A stretch of DNA of 64,000 bases. Origin: Fasciolopsis buskii (taxonomy: Eukaryota; Platyhelminthes; Trematoda; Plagiorchiida; Fasciolidae). A program made the translations under genes and the position numbers. Location of the stretch: NCBI GenBank assembly GCA_008360955.1, contig LUCM01007393.1, positions 37,918 through 101,917 on the forward strand. The letters run 5' to 3'. This document shows positions 1-12,164 of the stretch, in pieces (the first letter of the stretch is position 1; every line of letters starts with the position of its first letter). The notes under the pieces were generated by a model. The model ran no database searches, had not been told where the DNA came from, and saw only the letters and a list, made by a program, of their open reading frames with translations.

Positions 1-2131
1 TTTGCATCAACTCAAACGCTAGTTTTGAACTGTTCACTGAAATTGTCATGTGCAGGGCATAACTAAACACCCGCTGTGTTTGCCTCAAAGAAATGCGAAA
101 AATCTGGTACAATATTATTAGCTAATTGCACAAAGCCGTTTGAAGGTCGTGTACCGTCGTAATCACTACTAGGGCTGAACACAATGAATGAGAAAGAGGA
201 AAACAAATTCAGCAAAGCACAGAGTTCACCAAACTGGTGAGCTCCTCACCTCTCCTCTGCAAGTCATTGACGATCCATCGGAATTTAGGAGTCCTTCGTG
301 GGCCGGATACTACCCGGTTTCGCAAACCAAAGTGCTTGGTGGACTTAGAGAACTCTGTTTTGTGACTTCGACACAAGTTTTTAAACACTAAGCCGTGGGA
401 CGATCTGAGGACCACGTAACCCAATGAGAGCTGGTGAATGTCAGTTTATTTCCTGTTCTTCTGATTGGACTAGACATCCTCTGCACTCGACCCACCCTTT
501 CCCCGCAGATTCCGATGAACACAGCCACAGGCTTTCTACTTCGTCAGTGGTTGGTTTGAAATCAAAATTTACCCGTCTTCCTTTAACTGATTATCAACGG
601 TCAGTCGCCGACCATTCACCTTCCTTCTAACACTTTGTAAAAGCACCTGCTCCACGAGAATTTATTGCATAGGATTTCTCCAGCAGAGGCCCTTTGAGAG
701 GCAGTTCATTTAGGAACAATTCTAGTGGCGTTCAAGGCAAGAAGTCCATGCAAATTCTAAGACACCCAACCCCGACCATGCTTGGGCTTGTGGAACGTCG
801 AACTAGAAATGTCAACAAAGGGCAACGTAGCTCATTGACCCCTGATTAAAGTGAAAAAAACCGAAAGCAGAAAAGTAATCTAAATCAGGCTACTCTGTTT
901 CTGCAGACGTTTTTCGTCTGAATATACGAGAAAATGCCTTTGTTGTTTGGACCAAGAAACCAAGTTTGAACACGACTTTGTTCGCGGTTATCGGAAATAC
1001 TGGAATAGAAAACATTTGGCAAGAAACTTTAAGCTAGTGTACAAAAATAATTAGTCGACGTAGAAAAATGACTCTGACCTCTTCCCTCCACGGAACGCTT
1101 ATTACACGAACCTTTGGGTGAATTCCAGCTGACGGCCTCAGTCTAATCAAATCTAGTGGCAAGTTGCTGCGGCGTACAATTTTTCTTTGTAAAAGTAATA
1201 TCCACAAAATATGCTCATTGGCCTACTGGTTCCGACTAGTGTAAAATTTCTAAATTCACACGTCATATCTTGTAGTCATCATTCAGCCCAATTCCCTGAT
1301 TCACGTTAAACTGAACATGAGGGGACAGTAGTTCCTGTGAACCAAGACGAAAACTTCCAAGATCGATGAGCTGAATGATAAGTGGTCAACTTTTTCGTGA
1401 AAACAAGATCGGCAAAATGGGACGTGGGCAATCGTGCTGCAAACCTTGAACGACTGATATGATGAAACCCGGCGGTGAGAATGTGCACGGTTAAAGTTCT
1501 GAACAGGTCCTAATCTTGAGCATCATTTGCAGTTGTTATCTGTTTCACCAATTAGTAAACCTGTCAATGGCTAACTGAAGCAACTGCGATGGAGTTTAGC
1601 TTAGTACCACCATCGAAAACTACAGAGAAACACGGATGCATTGCAAAACCGCTTTATTATCACTAGAAACCTTCAAAGATATGTTTCATGTCACAAATCG
1701 AGACGCGATTTCAGAACGAAGCATTGTGCCAAATTTGGCCTATTAACCGTCCTGGGTGTCTTTCAAACTTTCATTGATCTCCAACAATAAGTCAATTATA
1801 AGATGCGAGATCACTTCAAACAGAAGAAACTCACGGAATCCTATAAGTAATAGCCTTTGGTTAAATTGCAATTAACAATATCGCCTCAGCGGTATCGCTT
1901 GGTCAGACACAATAAAGCTGCTTAGAACACTTTCAGTGGTGTTAAGACGTTTATGACTCACTTTGCAAGAAGTCAACATCATCCCACAAACCTGATTGGA
2001 TTAAATAAGAAAAGATCCACAATCTCGTTGACCAGGCCAAGCTTGTGCCCATGTTTTCGTTCACAATGAACACCAGGCATTTAGAAGACTGCTTTGAAGT
2101 ACCCTCGAAGGGTTAATTATCTTATTTCACA
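1..2131. other. Intergenic or intronic sequence, nothing recognised
   Basis: All six frames are broken by frequent stops. The longest open stretches are about 70 codons and none resembles a known family. No repeat shared with the rest of the window, no RNA gene and no clear splice-bounded exon was seen. Confidence 0.5.
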
Positions 2132-2512
2132 ATGAGCAGAATATTCTTATGCCCCCAAACCCCAATTTATGCATGGCAAAAATGTAATCAGGATGGTTTA
2201 ATAATGCGAAAACGTTCTGTCGATGAAGATGAAATTTGGGTTGCTGAATACGTGGTCACGAACAACGAAGAGACAAACAATATGAAGTATTGGATTATCT
2301 ATAGAGGAAAACAATGCCAGAACGGTCTAAATTTTGACCTTCTGTTGGAGAAGGTAATAAGTTTGGAAAAATCTGCGATCGAGGCAGTGATTTCCACTGG
2401 ACCCTGTTTTGTTAACAAATCAGTCACGACCGTAAAGCGTGATCCGTTAATCATCGGGAGATCTCATCGACGTAAAAACTATCCAGGGCGGCATTTCGTT
2501 AAGGCATCCTAG
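2132..2512 (+). CDS. Unrecognised open reading frame, possible exon
   Basis: This is an open frame of 126 codons in a region where open stretches are otherwise short, so it stands out by length. The product is charged and mixed in composition, with an acidic stretch near residues 30-50 (KRSVDEDEIW) and a basic C-terminal end. There are no membrane segments and no family I recognise. A plausible 5' splice site (GAGAAG followed by GTAATA) lies inside the frame near 2352-2357. The true coding part, if any, could therefore be an exon ending there, with the remaining open frame fortuitous. Polypyrimidine tract and AG upstream are poor. It could equally be a chance ORF or a decayed transposon piece. 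Confidence 0.25.
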   Translation: MSRIFLCPQTPIYAWQKCNQDGLIMRKRSVDEDEIWVAEYVVTNNEETNNMKYWIIYRGKQCQNGLNFDLLLEKVISLEKSAIEAVISTGPCFVNKSVTTVKRDPLIIGRSHRRKNYPGRHFVKAS

Positions 2513-2870
2513 GCCAATTAGATTCCCGAGAGAGGGCGCTGCAATATTTGGCAGAAGCTAAACAAACTCAGTAATCACACAACTGTTGACTCATCCACTG
2601 GATTGCCACTTCATCCTAATTGGAAAAACCCACTGTGGATGGTTCTATTTGAACTATAAATTCCAAGTACCTTTTGGAATGCCACGTACTCCCCTTCGCA
2701 TGTTTCTGATTGCGTTCTATTATTCCATCATTAAGCTGAAACGAAAGACGACTACCCAATACGGTTGCATCCGAAGCCGGGTGTGGACTCGACAATGCTT
2801 TCAGCAAGATGCAGAGCTCGGTAGTGGTTTATCAAATAATGTTGACTGTAAAGAATTTTTATTTCGGTAG

Positions 2871-4636
2871 TTCATATTGAAACATCCCAGTCTCCCTCGT
2901 ATTGTGTTGGAAATAACATTTGCATTCAACCTATGAGTGAAGGCTGGTTTCTCTCAAACTGATTTTTTTCCGACCTGATAAATAAATCTGCGATGGATCA
3001 GCAAAGTTATACGGGTTTGCTTAGGTAGACCATTTGTTTTCGTTTCCTCTATTCTACTGCTTATTCAGTTCAATAAAACGAGAGTAGGTCGATCGATATC
3101 TTTCCCAGCTAGTTTGCAGAAGTTTTCCTACTTATGCAGCACGAGCATGCGTAATATATCTAGACATATTTGCCATAGATGCAAAAAAGCGAATGACATT
3201 CATGGCAGAAAGTACTATTGGTGTACCACAATGATTAGCTGAAGTAAGTCCCGAATGATCTCAGCAGTACGAAAGTGCATTAGAATCTCATCTGATTCAT
3301 CAGGAGCCTGCATGATCGATGAGCCACAGGGTGAGTCGCTTCCAAGTTTCGTAGGTTAGGCATAGCTAGGATCCGGAAAGATGTAAATTTCAAATGTGGG
3401 CCATCCCATTGAGAGTAAAACTATCGGAGTGCACATCTGACCGATTGATCAATCTTGGGAAGACTGCATTCTCACGAAGGAGGCAACAGAACAACTTGCG
3501 GTCTAGTGCAAATGATAGGCATCGAAAATGACCCATAGTGGTTGAGAACTAACAGTAGAATCCCTAACGATGAAACAGGATTCGTTCTTACAGAAACACT
3601 TCAGATGTAATATGAATGTCACTCGTTAAGAAATGCGGCGCTCATTTGGGCTTGCCCTGCTATTCATCATCGAACGATGATGATGGAGATAATGAGTATT
3701 ATTAATGTGGTACGCGGTTTTTTTGCTTTGTTCAACCAATGTACATACCATGTTTACGGTCCCAGCAGAATAATGTTCATGTACCATTTATCTGCTTTAT
3801 GGTTTGATCAATTTGGATTTTGAGGAGTTTGAATTGGGAAATTTCCATTCCGAATGCGGCCACCGTTAATCACCTCCGCAAAGACCAGCCCATAAGTGAC
3901 TTTATCCTGTTGGGTGAATAGAACAGATGATCAGGGGATAATGTCGCTGGTGTCGAATCATCCCAGAGTCGGTTAGGTTAGCCAGTTGACAGTCCTCTGT
4001 TAACCAAGTTCTCCAGCTCGCAAGTGATAATGCACCGCTATTTTATAAATGCAGGAAATGGGAGAGTTTTAAGGGAGGAGATGAAAGAGAAGTATGCATA
4101 ACCAAGAAGAAAATATATTAAAACTATAATCACTGTGACTAATTCAAACTTACAAACCCATCAGGGTTGTAGTAAACGATCAACGTTAGTCTGAAAATGA
4201 CTTCGTTGGCATCAAATTAGGTTGCTCGTGCATTTTGTGTTGAAGTTACAAAAATTTCAATATCAGTTTAGGTAATGGCCTCAGCGAGCTATACCGTAAG
4301 TTCATTCGACTTGTTGGGATGCGGTGAATTTGCGAACATACATTCAAGCCGAACAACTCGAGCTTTATGAAGATGTTTCTGAAAACAAGTAAAATTCTGC
4401 CGTGTTCAGTTGAATTGGATTTGGTAGACGATTGAAAGTCCATTTGAGTTTTTCATATCCTAAAATGCACTCAGCCGATGACGGCTTACCGTCAGTCTTC
4501 TGCTTACAAAATTAGTCTAACCAACCATAGCATCGCAGTTGTGGATATAGGAAGCAAGCAAGCATCCTGAGTTACTCAATCTACATTACATTGGAATGGT
4601 ACACAAAATTTGATTTGGATTAACCTCATAAATCAC
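2871..4636. other. Intergenic or intronic sequence
   Basis: No open frame above about 65 codons and no family similarity was seen. There is a short GAT/ATT-rich stretch around 3675-3705 (GATGATGATGG followed by ATAATGAGTATTATTAATG), too short to call a microsatellite array. Confidence 0.5.
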
Positions 4637-4970
4637 TTATGACAGGGTACGAATGATACATGCAAATGAAATCCAAAGTCGAATATGTTGCGTAAAATGG
4701 GAAATTTCCGATGTCATGAAATCCCCATGAGGCGGACAGAGGATGTGCCGGGTAAGCAATCCGTCAACCAGATCGATCATAACTCTTGCAGTTAATTTTT
4801 TCTTGAATATAGACAGGTGGATGTTCCAGTTCTTACGGTCCATGTACGGTATACTTATAAATTGAACCGAAACAGGAAATGTAGTTACTTCATTTGCTTG
4901 CAGAACGCGGTGAGTGTGGTCGCCAAAAAGTCGAGAAAATTCGTTACTGGGTTCGTTTCTTAAATTAGAT
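4637..4970 (-). CDS. Unrecognised open region, candidate exon or decayed coding fragment
   Basis: On the minus strand the frame is open for about 110 codons between in-frame stops, longer than the 68 codons that follow the internal methionine. The translation is well-balanced and protein-like: a part with ...LFGDHTHRVLQANEVTTF..., a central PYMDRKNWNIHL segment, then a mixed hydrophobic C-terminal part ending at a stop. It contains a GACC/GTAAGA site that could serve as a 5' splice site, but joining it to the next AG does not keep the frame, so I read the stretch as uninterrupted. No domain was recognised. It may be a host exon or part of an unrecognised transposon. Confidence 0.3.
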
Positions 4971-4989
4971 CAGAAGAAACAAGTTTCTT

Positions 4990-7900
4990 TCAATTCCACC
5001 CCCGTTCTTTGTGACTCAATAATCGGACAATTTTTGTTATGTCTACCTCAGTCATCGGTGGGTGAGTACCACCCGGCTAGCGGGTTATGATCTTCAATCC
5101 AATATTTAATCGGCCAGTGTGTCATTCAGAAATCTCACTAATGTAAAAAGAACACAGAATGAATGCAACTTACCAAAAAATCACTCTATTTACTGGTGCA
5201 TTTTCGTAATCTATTTCTACAATTACCGGGACTGTTTAGTTACCTGTAATCCCTAGATTTTGGAAGTACGCTGGATGACAGATGCTTGCTTTGCAGTTTG
5301 TTTCGTTTGTCAAGTGTCTAAGCTTCCTTTGGTGTCCGGCATCTCGTATGTAAGTCATCCTGATTTCAAGGATCAATAGTGAGCGACGGTCATGAGTAAA
5401 AGTGCGTATTGAATTCAATGAAGTGAACTGGAAATTAGAACTTGGGCGTGGAAATGTCATCTGGTTGCTTGGCATATGTATTCTTATATTTTGTGCGGAG
5501 AAATAATACGAAAAAATGCAAAAATATGCAGTATTTTTTCTGATCAATCTGGAACCAACACCCGTACAGAGAGCAATTTAGTTATATCAGTCTCGATTCA
5601 GATTTCGAGCGAAGTAAGAAACCTTTGAGCACTTATTTGCTAAATCGTGTTCATCGCCTCAGACCCGGAGTGTTAGGCGTTTTTGTGATTGACTAAGTCC
5701 GGTTATTTTACGTTCATTCATCAATTTGCACTGGTCGAATCCCCGTCCTCACGTCAATTTCCAGTTGTCTCTATTATAATATGGATAGAAAATCCTGTGT
5801 TCTAGAAATTCGACTGATTCGGAATGAAATACGAAACTGGACGAATATGGCACTGTCTGCCCATTTTTCCCACTCCTTCACCGTTGTCGATGTGAACTTA
5901 GGAAATGCCCGAGAGATCGGATCATCTGACCATAGATCGATAATGCTGGTCGCGACACGTTGACCCGGTGAATTAACTTTTTATACGTTTGCCCTTAATT
6001 TAATCAATTAGACGGATTACTGAATATTAGAATTCGTCAAGTAGCCGATGTTATTATCATGTATATGTGTGCGAAAACGCATCTCGTACGGTTCCGATGA
6101 AATCGAACGTCAAATAGTTGTGCACAGTTGTTGTTTTCTTTACATATATCAGAGACTCGAGAACCCAAACATCGAATTGTTACATTAGGGTAAAAATGAT
6201 TCTTCCACTGAACGTTGTAGAAAATCTAGGATCCTAATGAGCCAAATGTGCTATGCTTTGACGAGCAGCGAAAGCTTCTCTCTGATTCCATTTTGCTGCT
6301 GATGACCAGGGTTACATTTGACATCTCCAAGTTGACAAAACCTTATTGACTGTTATAATTATCGATTAGTTTATTAATTACGAGAGACTAAAAAAGACAC
6401 AAAATCAAATCCCGAACGGGGTGAAGTGACTTAAACTACCAACCACTTGTGGAGTTCCGGAAGCCTATGATGATTTCAATCGCCGAATGACAATAATACT
6501 TGGCAAAACTAATATAAGCTCGCTAGTGTTTCATGCTTCATTTCTACTACGTTAATGAGTATTGTACATTATTATCCGCGAAAAACTGACAACAAATCTT
6601 GGCCTATAAAAACATTAATTCAAAACTGAATCTGCGATTGAATGATTTTTTATTGGCAATATGAAAACAAATGGCGAGAACATATTGGCAACTAGTTCAG
6701 TGATATGTCCAAGAATACTTTGAATCAAACATGATAATAAAAAATAATTACAGTGCTAATAATAAAAACGATGACATGGGTTTGCTAAATCCCAACCGCT
6801 TCGAAATGAAGGAATAATATTTGGTGAAGGAATTCTGGTTAGTAAAATTCGCGCCCAAACCAAAGGGATACTGACCGTGTGGCCTGCACGATTTACAAGG
6901 AAATGAAACACCTTCTGAGGAACTTTTCCGACCGAATTGAGAACCACAACCGCTGATGAACTCTCTCAAAGAGGCAAGGTTTCGAAGAATTTGAAGCTTG
7001 ATGAAAAGGTACGACGCCTCCACCGTTGAAAATGTAAACGGCAACAAACTGTTTGGTGTTGAGATTCCATATAGAAGCGATATTGAGTGAACGATAATCG
7101 GTATCCAACTACACTTAATAATTGGCTAAACTTTAGAAACCCTGACGGGAGCCTTTGATCCAAAAGTCTGAACTACGAGGTGCAAAGGTTTTAATACAGC
7201 ATCGCGTGCCCTAAAATGTTCCCAAGTACCGTTATTCTTCTTACTCGAAGAAATGAACCGCACGGCTTTGATTAGTCTGCGCGGCGACCAAAAACTGATG
7301 TAATTTATTTTTTGAGTAATTCGTTTAAAGTTGTGTGAGGATACTGCAACTATGTCTAGCCAATAAGTAACGGACAACATGGGGTTTTCAGCCGAAATTT
7401 TCGATTCAAACAAGGACCTATCCACAAATCAGGGTGGTTGGTTGAATGAAATCCCAGTTGACTGAGCCCATATTGTTCGACTGATTTTTGGCTAAGTTGC
7501 CTGTTTAAATTTACCTCCAACCGGCTGGTCTATGAGGGAACTTCTTCAGGCTGCCGACCGATGACCTTCCAGCTACGACTGAATCGTCGGTTTGGTGTAA
7601 TTCTTTCTGCATAGCTCATTACGTCACGCAGGCATGCGAGCAGTCTCATCACGTGAAGGTGCTGTCATTGTGAAATGGCTTCAATGAAACGTCAGGTTAT
7701 TGCCAAAGATCGAAAGACAAATTCGGCTGTGATGTACACTTCTAGGACAAGGCCGTTGAAGATAGAGAACGTGCGAAGACTGCCAGTGCTTGACAATCGA
7801 TGTCTTCATCTTATTGCTAGAATATGATAGCTGAACTGTATTAGTAATACTAAGATCAGACAGAGGAATTTAGGTTTTAGAACTCGATCGATTTGAGATT

Positions 7901-8200
7901 GCATTGAGTTTAAGTAGTTGAGACATGCGCAAAGCATGCTAGCAGATCAACTGCTTCGGTATCCACCGTTCACCGGGAAAGATATTGGAGGTAATTCTAA
8001 GCTAAGTTGGCAGTCCGTACTATAGGGCAAATGTTTTGAACATCCTAACCAATAGGATATCCCGAATGTAACGATGTGGATCATGAGACCCTCAAGATCC
8101 GATGATTAGGGATTATGTGATATGGTTAAATGCCCCAGCCAGTGAGGATGTTATGTTTCAAGTGTTTCTGATTCCCTATAGTCCTGCTGTTTATATGATC
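4990..8200. other. Intergenic or intronic sequence
   Basis: Several overlapping frames of 60-100 codons occur (for example on the minus strand at 5236-5547 and 6748-7425). Their translations are not recognisable, overlap each other in different frames and lack convincing splice sites. I treat them as chance ORFs. Confidence 0.45.
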
Positions 8201-8534
8201 TTACGCATTTTCATTTGCTCTCATTCGATGCCTTGAAACAGCGACAGCTTCAGTGTGCAGTAACCATCTTTTCATACAAAACAAAAGAATAGCGCCAGTG
8301 GGAGGCAAACTGGTAGTTTTGCTTGGCACTAAACTGAGCGTTACAAACGTGAAATCGAATCCCCAACCATTTGTGCGATTCGTCATCATTTTGGTGGGTT
8401 TGAGTTGGGCAAAAGGAGCACAATACTATTTGATAAATTTGACTTTATTTACTAATTTGGATGCCAATCCGTTTTTCGATGATATCATCAACGGTGGAAT
8501 TCGAAAAACTATGCTCACACTCTACAGAATGTGA

Positions 8535-11500
8535 CCGATTTTCCAAATACTCGTTTGACCTTGATCTCAGCACAACGGCTATTTGACAACAATCTGCGAT
8601 GCTGACCGCCAAGAACTCAAATCAGAATCCCAAAAGAAAAGACGAAATGTGTTTCTTGGAATTGGAAGAAAATGTCATATAGTTACCGAAAAAACCAAGT
8701 TCTTGGATTTTGTATCTGTCATCTTGGTCTGCAAGGCCTGATTCAGTAATTTGATCAACTGAAGTGTAAGTAGTCCCCAGGTAATAAAAGCTACTTTTCT
8801 GTCATTCCTCAAAATACTCACAGTCATATTGGTAAATGTAATTCGGTATCCCGCTTGCAATCCCACTAGAGTGAAACAGGGGATCACTGGTTATTCAGTT
8901 CTTAAATCACTAGATATGGAGCAGCCGCAATTAGCAATATTCGCAAGAATCGGCATGAACATTTTTCGATTTCAGAAACTGGTTGACTGAAAAACTGTTT
9001 TATTTCGTTATTTATATTCATCAGGGGAACAATTAGCAACAGAAGTTTTCAATATAGATGAGGTTCACCAATTGAACGGCAAAGTCTACGGGCATCCGAT
9101 GAGAGTTCTTCTAAGCCTTATATTATTGAATCACTTTAACCACCGGACAAACTGAAACGGACTACATTACCACCATCTTCATCGATAAATGGCTGCAACA
9201 TTTTGGGAGATAGAGAACAAGGAGTTCTAGACACTTGGTAATGAACAAGAAAATCAAGAAAACCGGGCGTCCTACACGAAATACACTGATAGCGATTTCA
9301 AAAACTGGATACGAAATTTCGAAGTTTACTCAAAAATTAACCTGTGGTTAACATCCCGTTCCACAAGTTCTTACTTGGACGGTGAAGTTCGTACACAACA
9401 TTTCAGTAAATGCAGAATAGTGCGGGGATTTCAGTGCCTAATGTCTGTTGGCTTTAATATGCGATCTAAAATTGGATTGACTGAGTAAATCAGCATTGCC
9501 AAAAATTGTGACAAGCATCAGAGCCAAGGCTACCGCTCTCGCAACCACCCTAAATCATGCTCATAATCAAGTGAATCACTTTCATCATAATTTCCAGTCT
9601 GATTCCTAACTGGATGGGTAGCTTGCTTGCTTGGTTTTATGGCATCTTCAGCTGGAAAGAAAGAAAGTTAATTGCATGTTTCTTGGGCTGTTATGATTTC
9701 ATGGACATTTGCAATCACCAAAAGCTCTATGGCCACTTTGATTAACCGTGGATGTCTGCCACTTTCCAACTAATTTGGAAGAGATGCCGCGATTAGATGT
9801 CACTTCTCGGATCAACACTAACGATCACTAATTGCGATGGAGTTTTAGCAAATTTTGTTGACATCATTTTTACTATGCCATGTGTTCGAACTTCGATTTG
9901 CAACATCCCCGTTTATGGTGTTGTGAATGTTGGAATATTATTCATTCACCTGTTCACTCTCGCCATGACAAAAGCAAATAACTTCTGCTGACTACCATCA
10001 TCCAAAAAATTGCTATTTTTGCGCCTGACTTTCAATTCCTGACTTTTATTCTCACGTTAGCCAAATGTCATAAAAGTTCCAGTTGTGAGAAGAGTTTAAC
10101 ATTAATGTGATTTGCGTATACTCCCGTAATGTTGTCTGCAGTAGATTCATCACTTCGTTTTGGACATGTAGACGTTATCCCGGACACTGATTTCCATTTT
10201 AGTCGCAATTTGCCATGCCGGGGAAACCATCAGACTTCGAATTCTATTTCATTTTGGGCTGTAACTGAGTAACAATCCGGCAAACTGACAAGATTCGATT
10301 TCATTGTAGTTAAAAAGAAACAAATGCGTCCAGCTGCTGCTATCAATAACACAGTAATGAATCCGCTTCTCCCAAACAATGTAAAATAGTGTTCAGTATA
10401 AAGCGATTAACATCTCATCAGCCCTCTTTTGAATCCCTACCGGACCACATCAACATAATTTTCAAAAGCTTTTATTCCTGTTTAGAGTCAGTTACAGCTC
10501 TCATCCCACGCCATCGTCCATGGGTTGGCGTTCAAAAACAGCAGTAGTGAACTTCTCTAATAGGAGCTTTTTAAAGTATTATATATGCGAGCGATTGCTC
10601 AGCTTGCAGTAAATAAAGAGTGAAGTGATTTTTAACTAATTATTTTTCACACAGAGCTGAACTTTTGATTTTCAAAGTAGCTTTTGCTGGAAATGAGATG
10701 CACATCCTATAATGCTGTTTTGAAACAGGAGTCACATTTTCGAACAAATCATCCTAGCATTCCTGGTTTAGGACTTTTCGCCGCTATATCACGATTTTTT
10801 CATCTTTGTCTGAGCAAAAAATATTGCCATTTTCACCGTATTTATCCTTATAGGTGGTCAGCAAGCTGAATTACTAATCAAACTTCGAAAGAAAGTTATC
10901 GACAAGGAGGCCAAATTCTCATGAAATAATTTGTCATTATCAGGGCACCGAAAATTGCATTTACATGCTTGTTCAACATTTTGATAATGATCAATCAACC
11001 AATTCGCAGAGAAGTAATTGTTCTTAACATGAATGGAGCACTGGCTCACATACTTCAAACGACAATGCGCCCGGTACTCATGCGTCCCTGAACCAATCGT
11101 TTTACCGTACGTCATCTTTCACATTCACCAGTGAGTGGTAACCTTCGACTGTCCTTCACATCAGTCCAACAATCAACCACCTAACGGCTCGTTGTTATCC
11201 ATTTCACCAGTTCGGATTTGTTCATATTCCCAGCCAGTCTGTGGTAATGTCAAAGTGCCTTCAAGCTAAACAAGGTGGAAAATGTGTTAAACATTTGTGT
11301 GGATCGTGGATCAAGTCACTGATATCCATGAGTTTCCGATCGATTTCTCACCGCCGCTCAATATGACAGCGTCGGTGTTGGCGTCGGGGTATCGCTAGTT
11401 TTGTTCAAGTACAATTTTCCCATTTGTTGGTGGCTGATTGGCAATGGCGACTGGATGATGAAGAAGTCACCGCGATAAAATAACACAATGTTTCTCAAGC

Positions 11501-12100
11501 TGACATCGAATTTGTATCTATTCAATCAGATAGGAACGGTCAACCTCCTTATTCTCTTTGGCAATTCATGTCGGGTTTAAAAAAATTTATCACCGGATAT
11601 GCTCGTCAGCCTATGATTAGTTAAATTTCTTTCTGATATTTGTAGCATCGCTTCCCAGAATGTCGCATCTGTGCACCAATTTCCCCTGAGGTTTAGAAGC
11701 TTGTTGGAGGCTGCATTTATAAACAAATGGGTTTCTTCCTTTGTTTTCGACTTGACACTACTGACATGATTAACCTGGGTTCTGGAAAGTTCATTCTAGC
11801 CAACTGATAACCCTTTTTTGGGTTTGCAGTTTTATGCATCCCCACCCGGATTGTAGTTATATTTCGAATAATTTAGTACAAGGAGCAGAGATTTAGATGT
11901 GGACAGCCCTAGCATCGTTGAGAAACAAACATTCCAAAGGTCACCACGCTAGTTGACCCCACTACCAAGGCAAAGCATGACGTGAAGGGCAACCATTCTT
12001 TCACCTGACCCACAGTTCAAAGTACACACATTCACAAACACACACGGACAACTAGACATCAGTTGGCATGTGAACGTTCCTTCAGCCATTTGATTACAAA
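8535..12100. other. Intergenic or intronic sequence
   Basis: Short unrelated open frames only. A good 5' splice-like site (ACT followed by GTGAGT, minus strand, near 8830) follows a short open stretch, but no gene could be built around it. No repeat family shared with the rest of the window was seen until the solo foldback arm at 12.1 kb. Confidence 0.4.
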
Positions 12101-12164
12101 ACTTGCCTTGAGAAAGACTACCCACGGTAATCTGCCAACAAAGCTGTTATTAACATTCACAATT
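12101..12164 (+). repeat. Solo arm of the foldback element found at 34.8 kb
   Basis: This stretch matches the right arm of the inverted repeat at 34,927-35,013. It opens with ACTTGCCTTG, then AAAGACTACCCACGGTA, then after a gap of about 20 bases relative to the full arm, CCAACAAAGCTG and TTATTAACATT. No matching opposite arm is visible within the preceding or following few hundred bases, so it is either a decayed copy that lost one arm or a different member of the family. The match is direct by eye, with two internal gaps and a few substitutions. Confidence 0.7.

Noticed and set aside
5781..5963. A GSSDH string in a short plus-strand frame, similar to the end of a LINE endonuclease.
   Set aside because: Only five residues fit. 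The flanking motifs and the rest of the domain are missing.
8253..8534. An open plus-strand frame whose hydrophobic part (FVRFVIILVGLSWAKGAQYYLINL) loosely recalls the M3-M4 segment of P-type ATPases.
   Set aside because: The resemblance rests on spacing of a few hydrophobic residues and one tryptophan. The conserved PEGL motif and phosphorylation site are absent.
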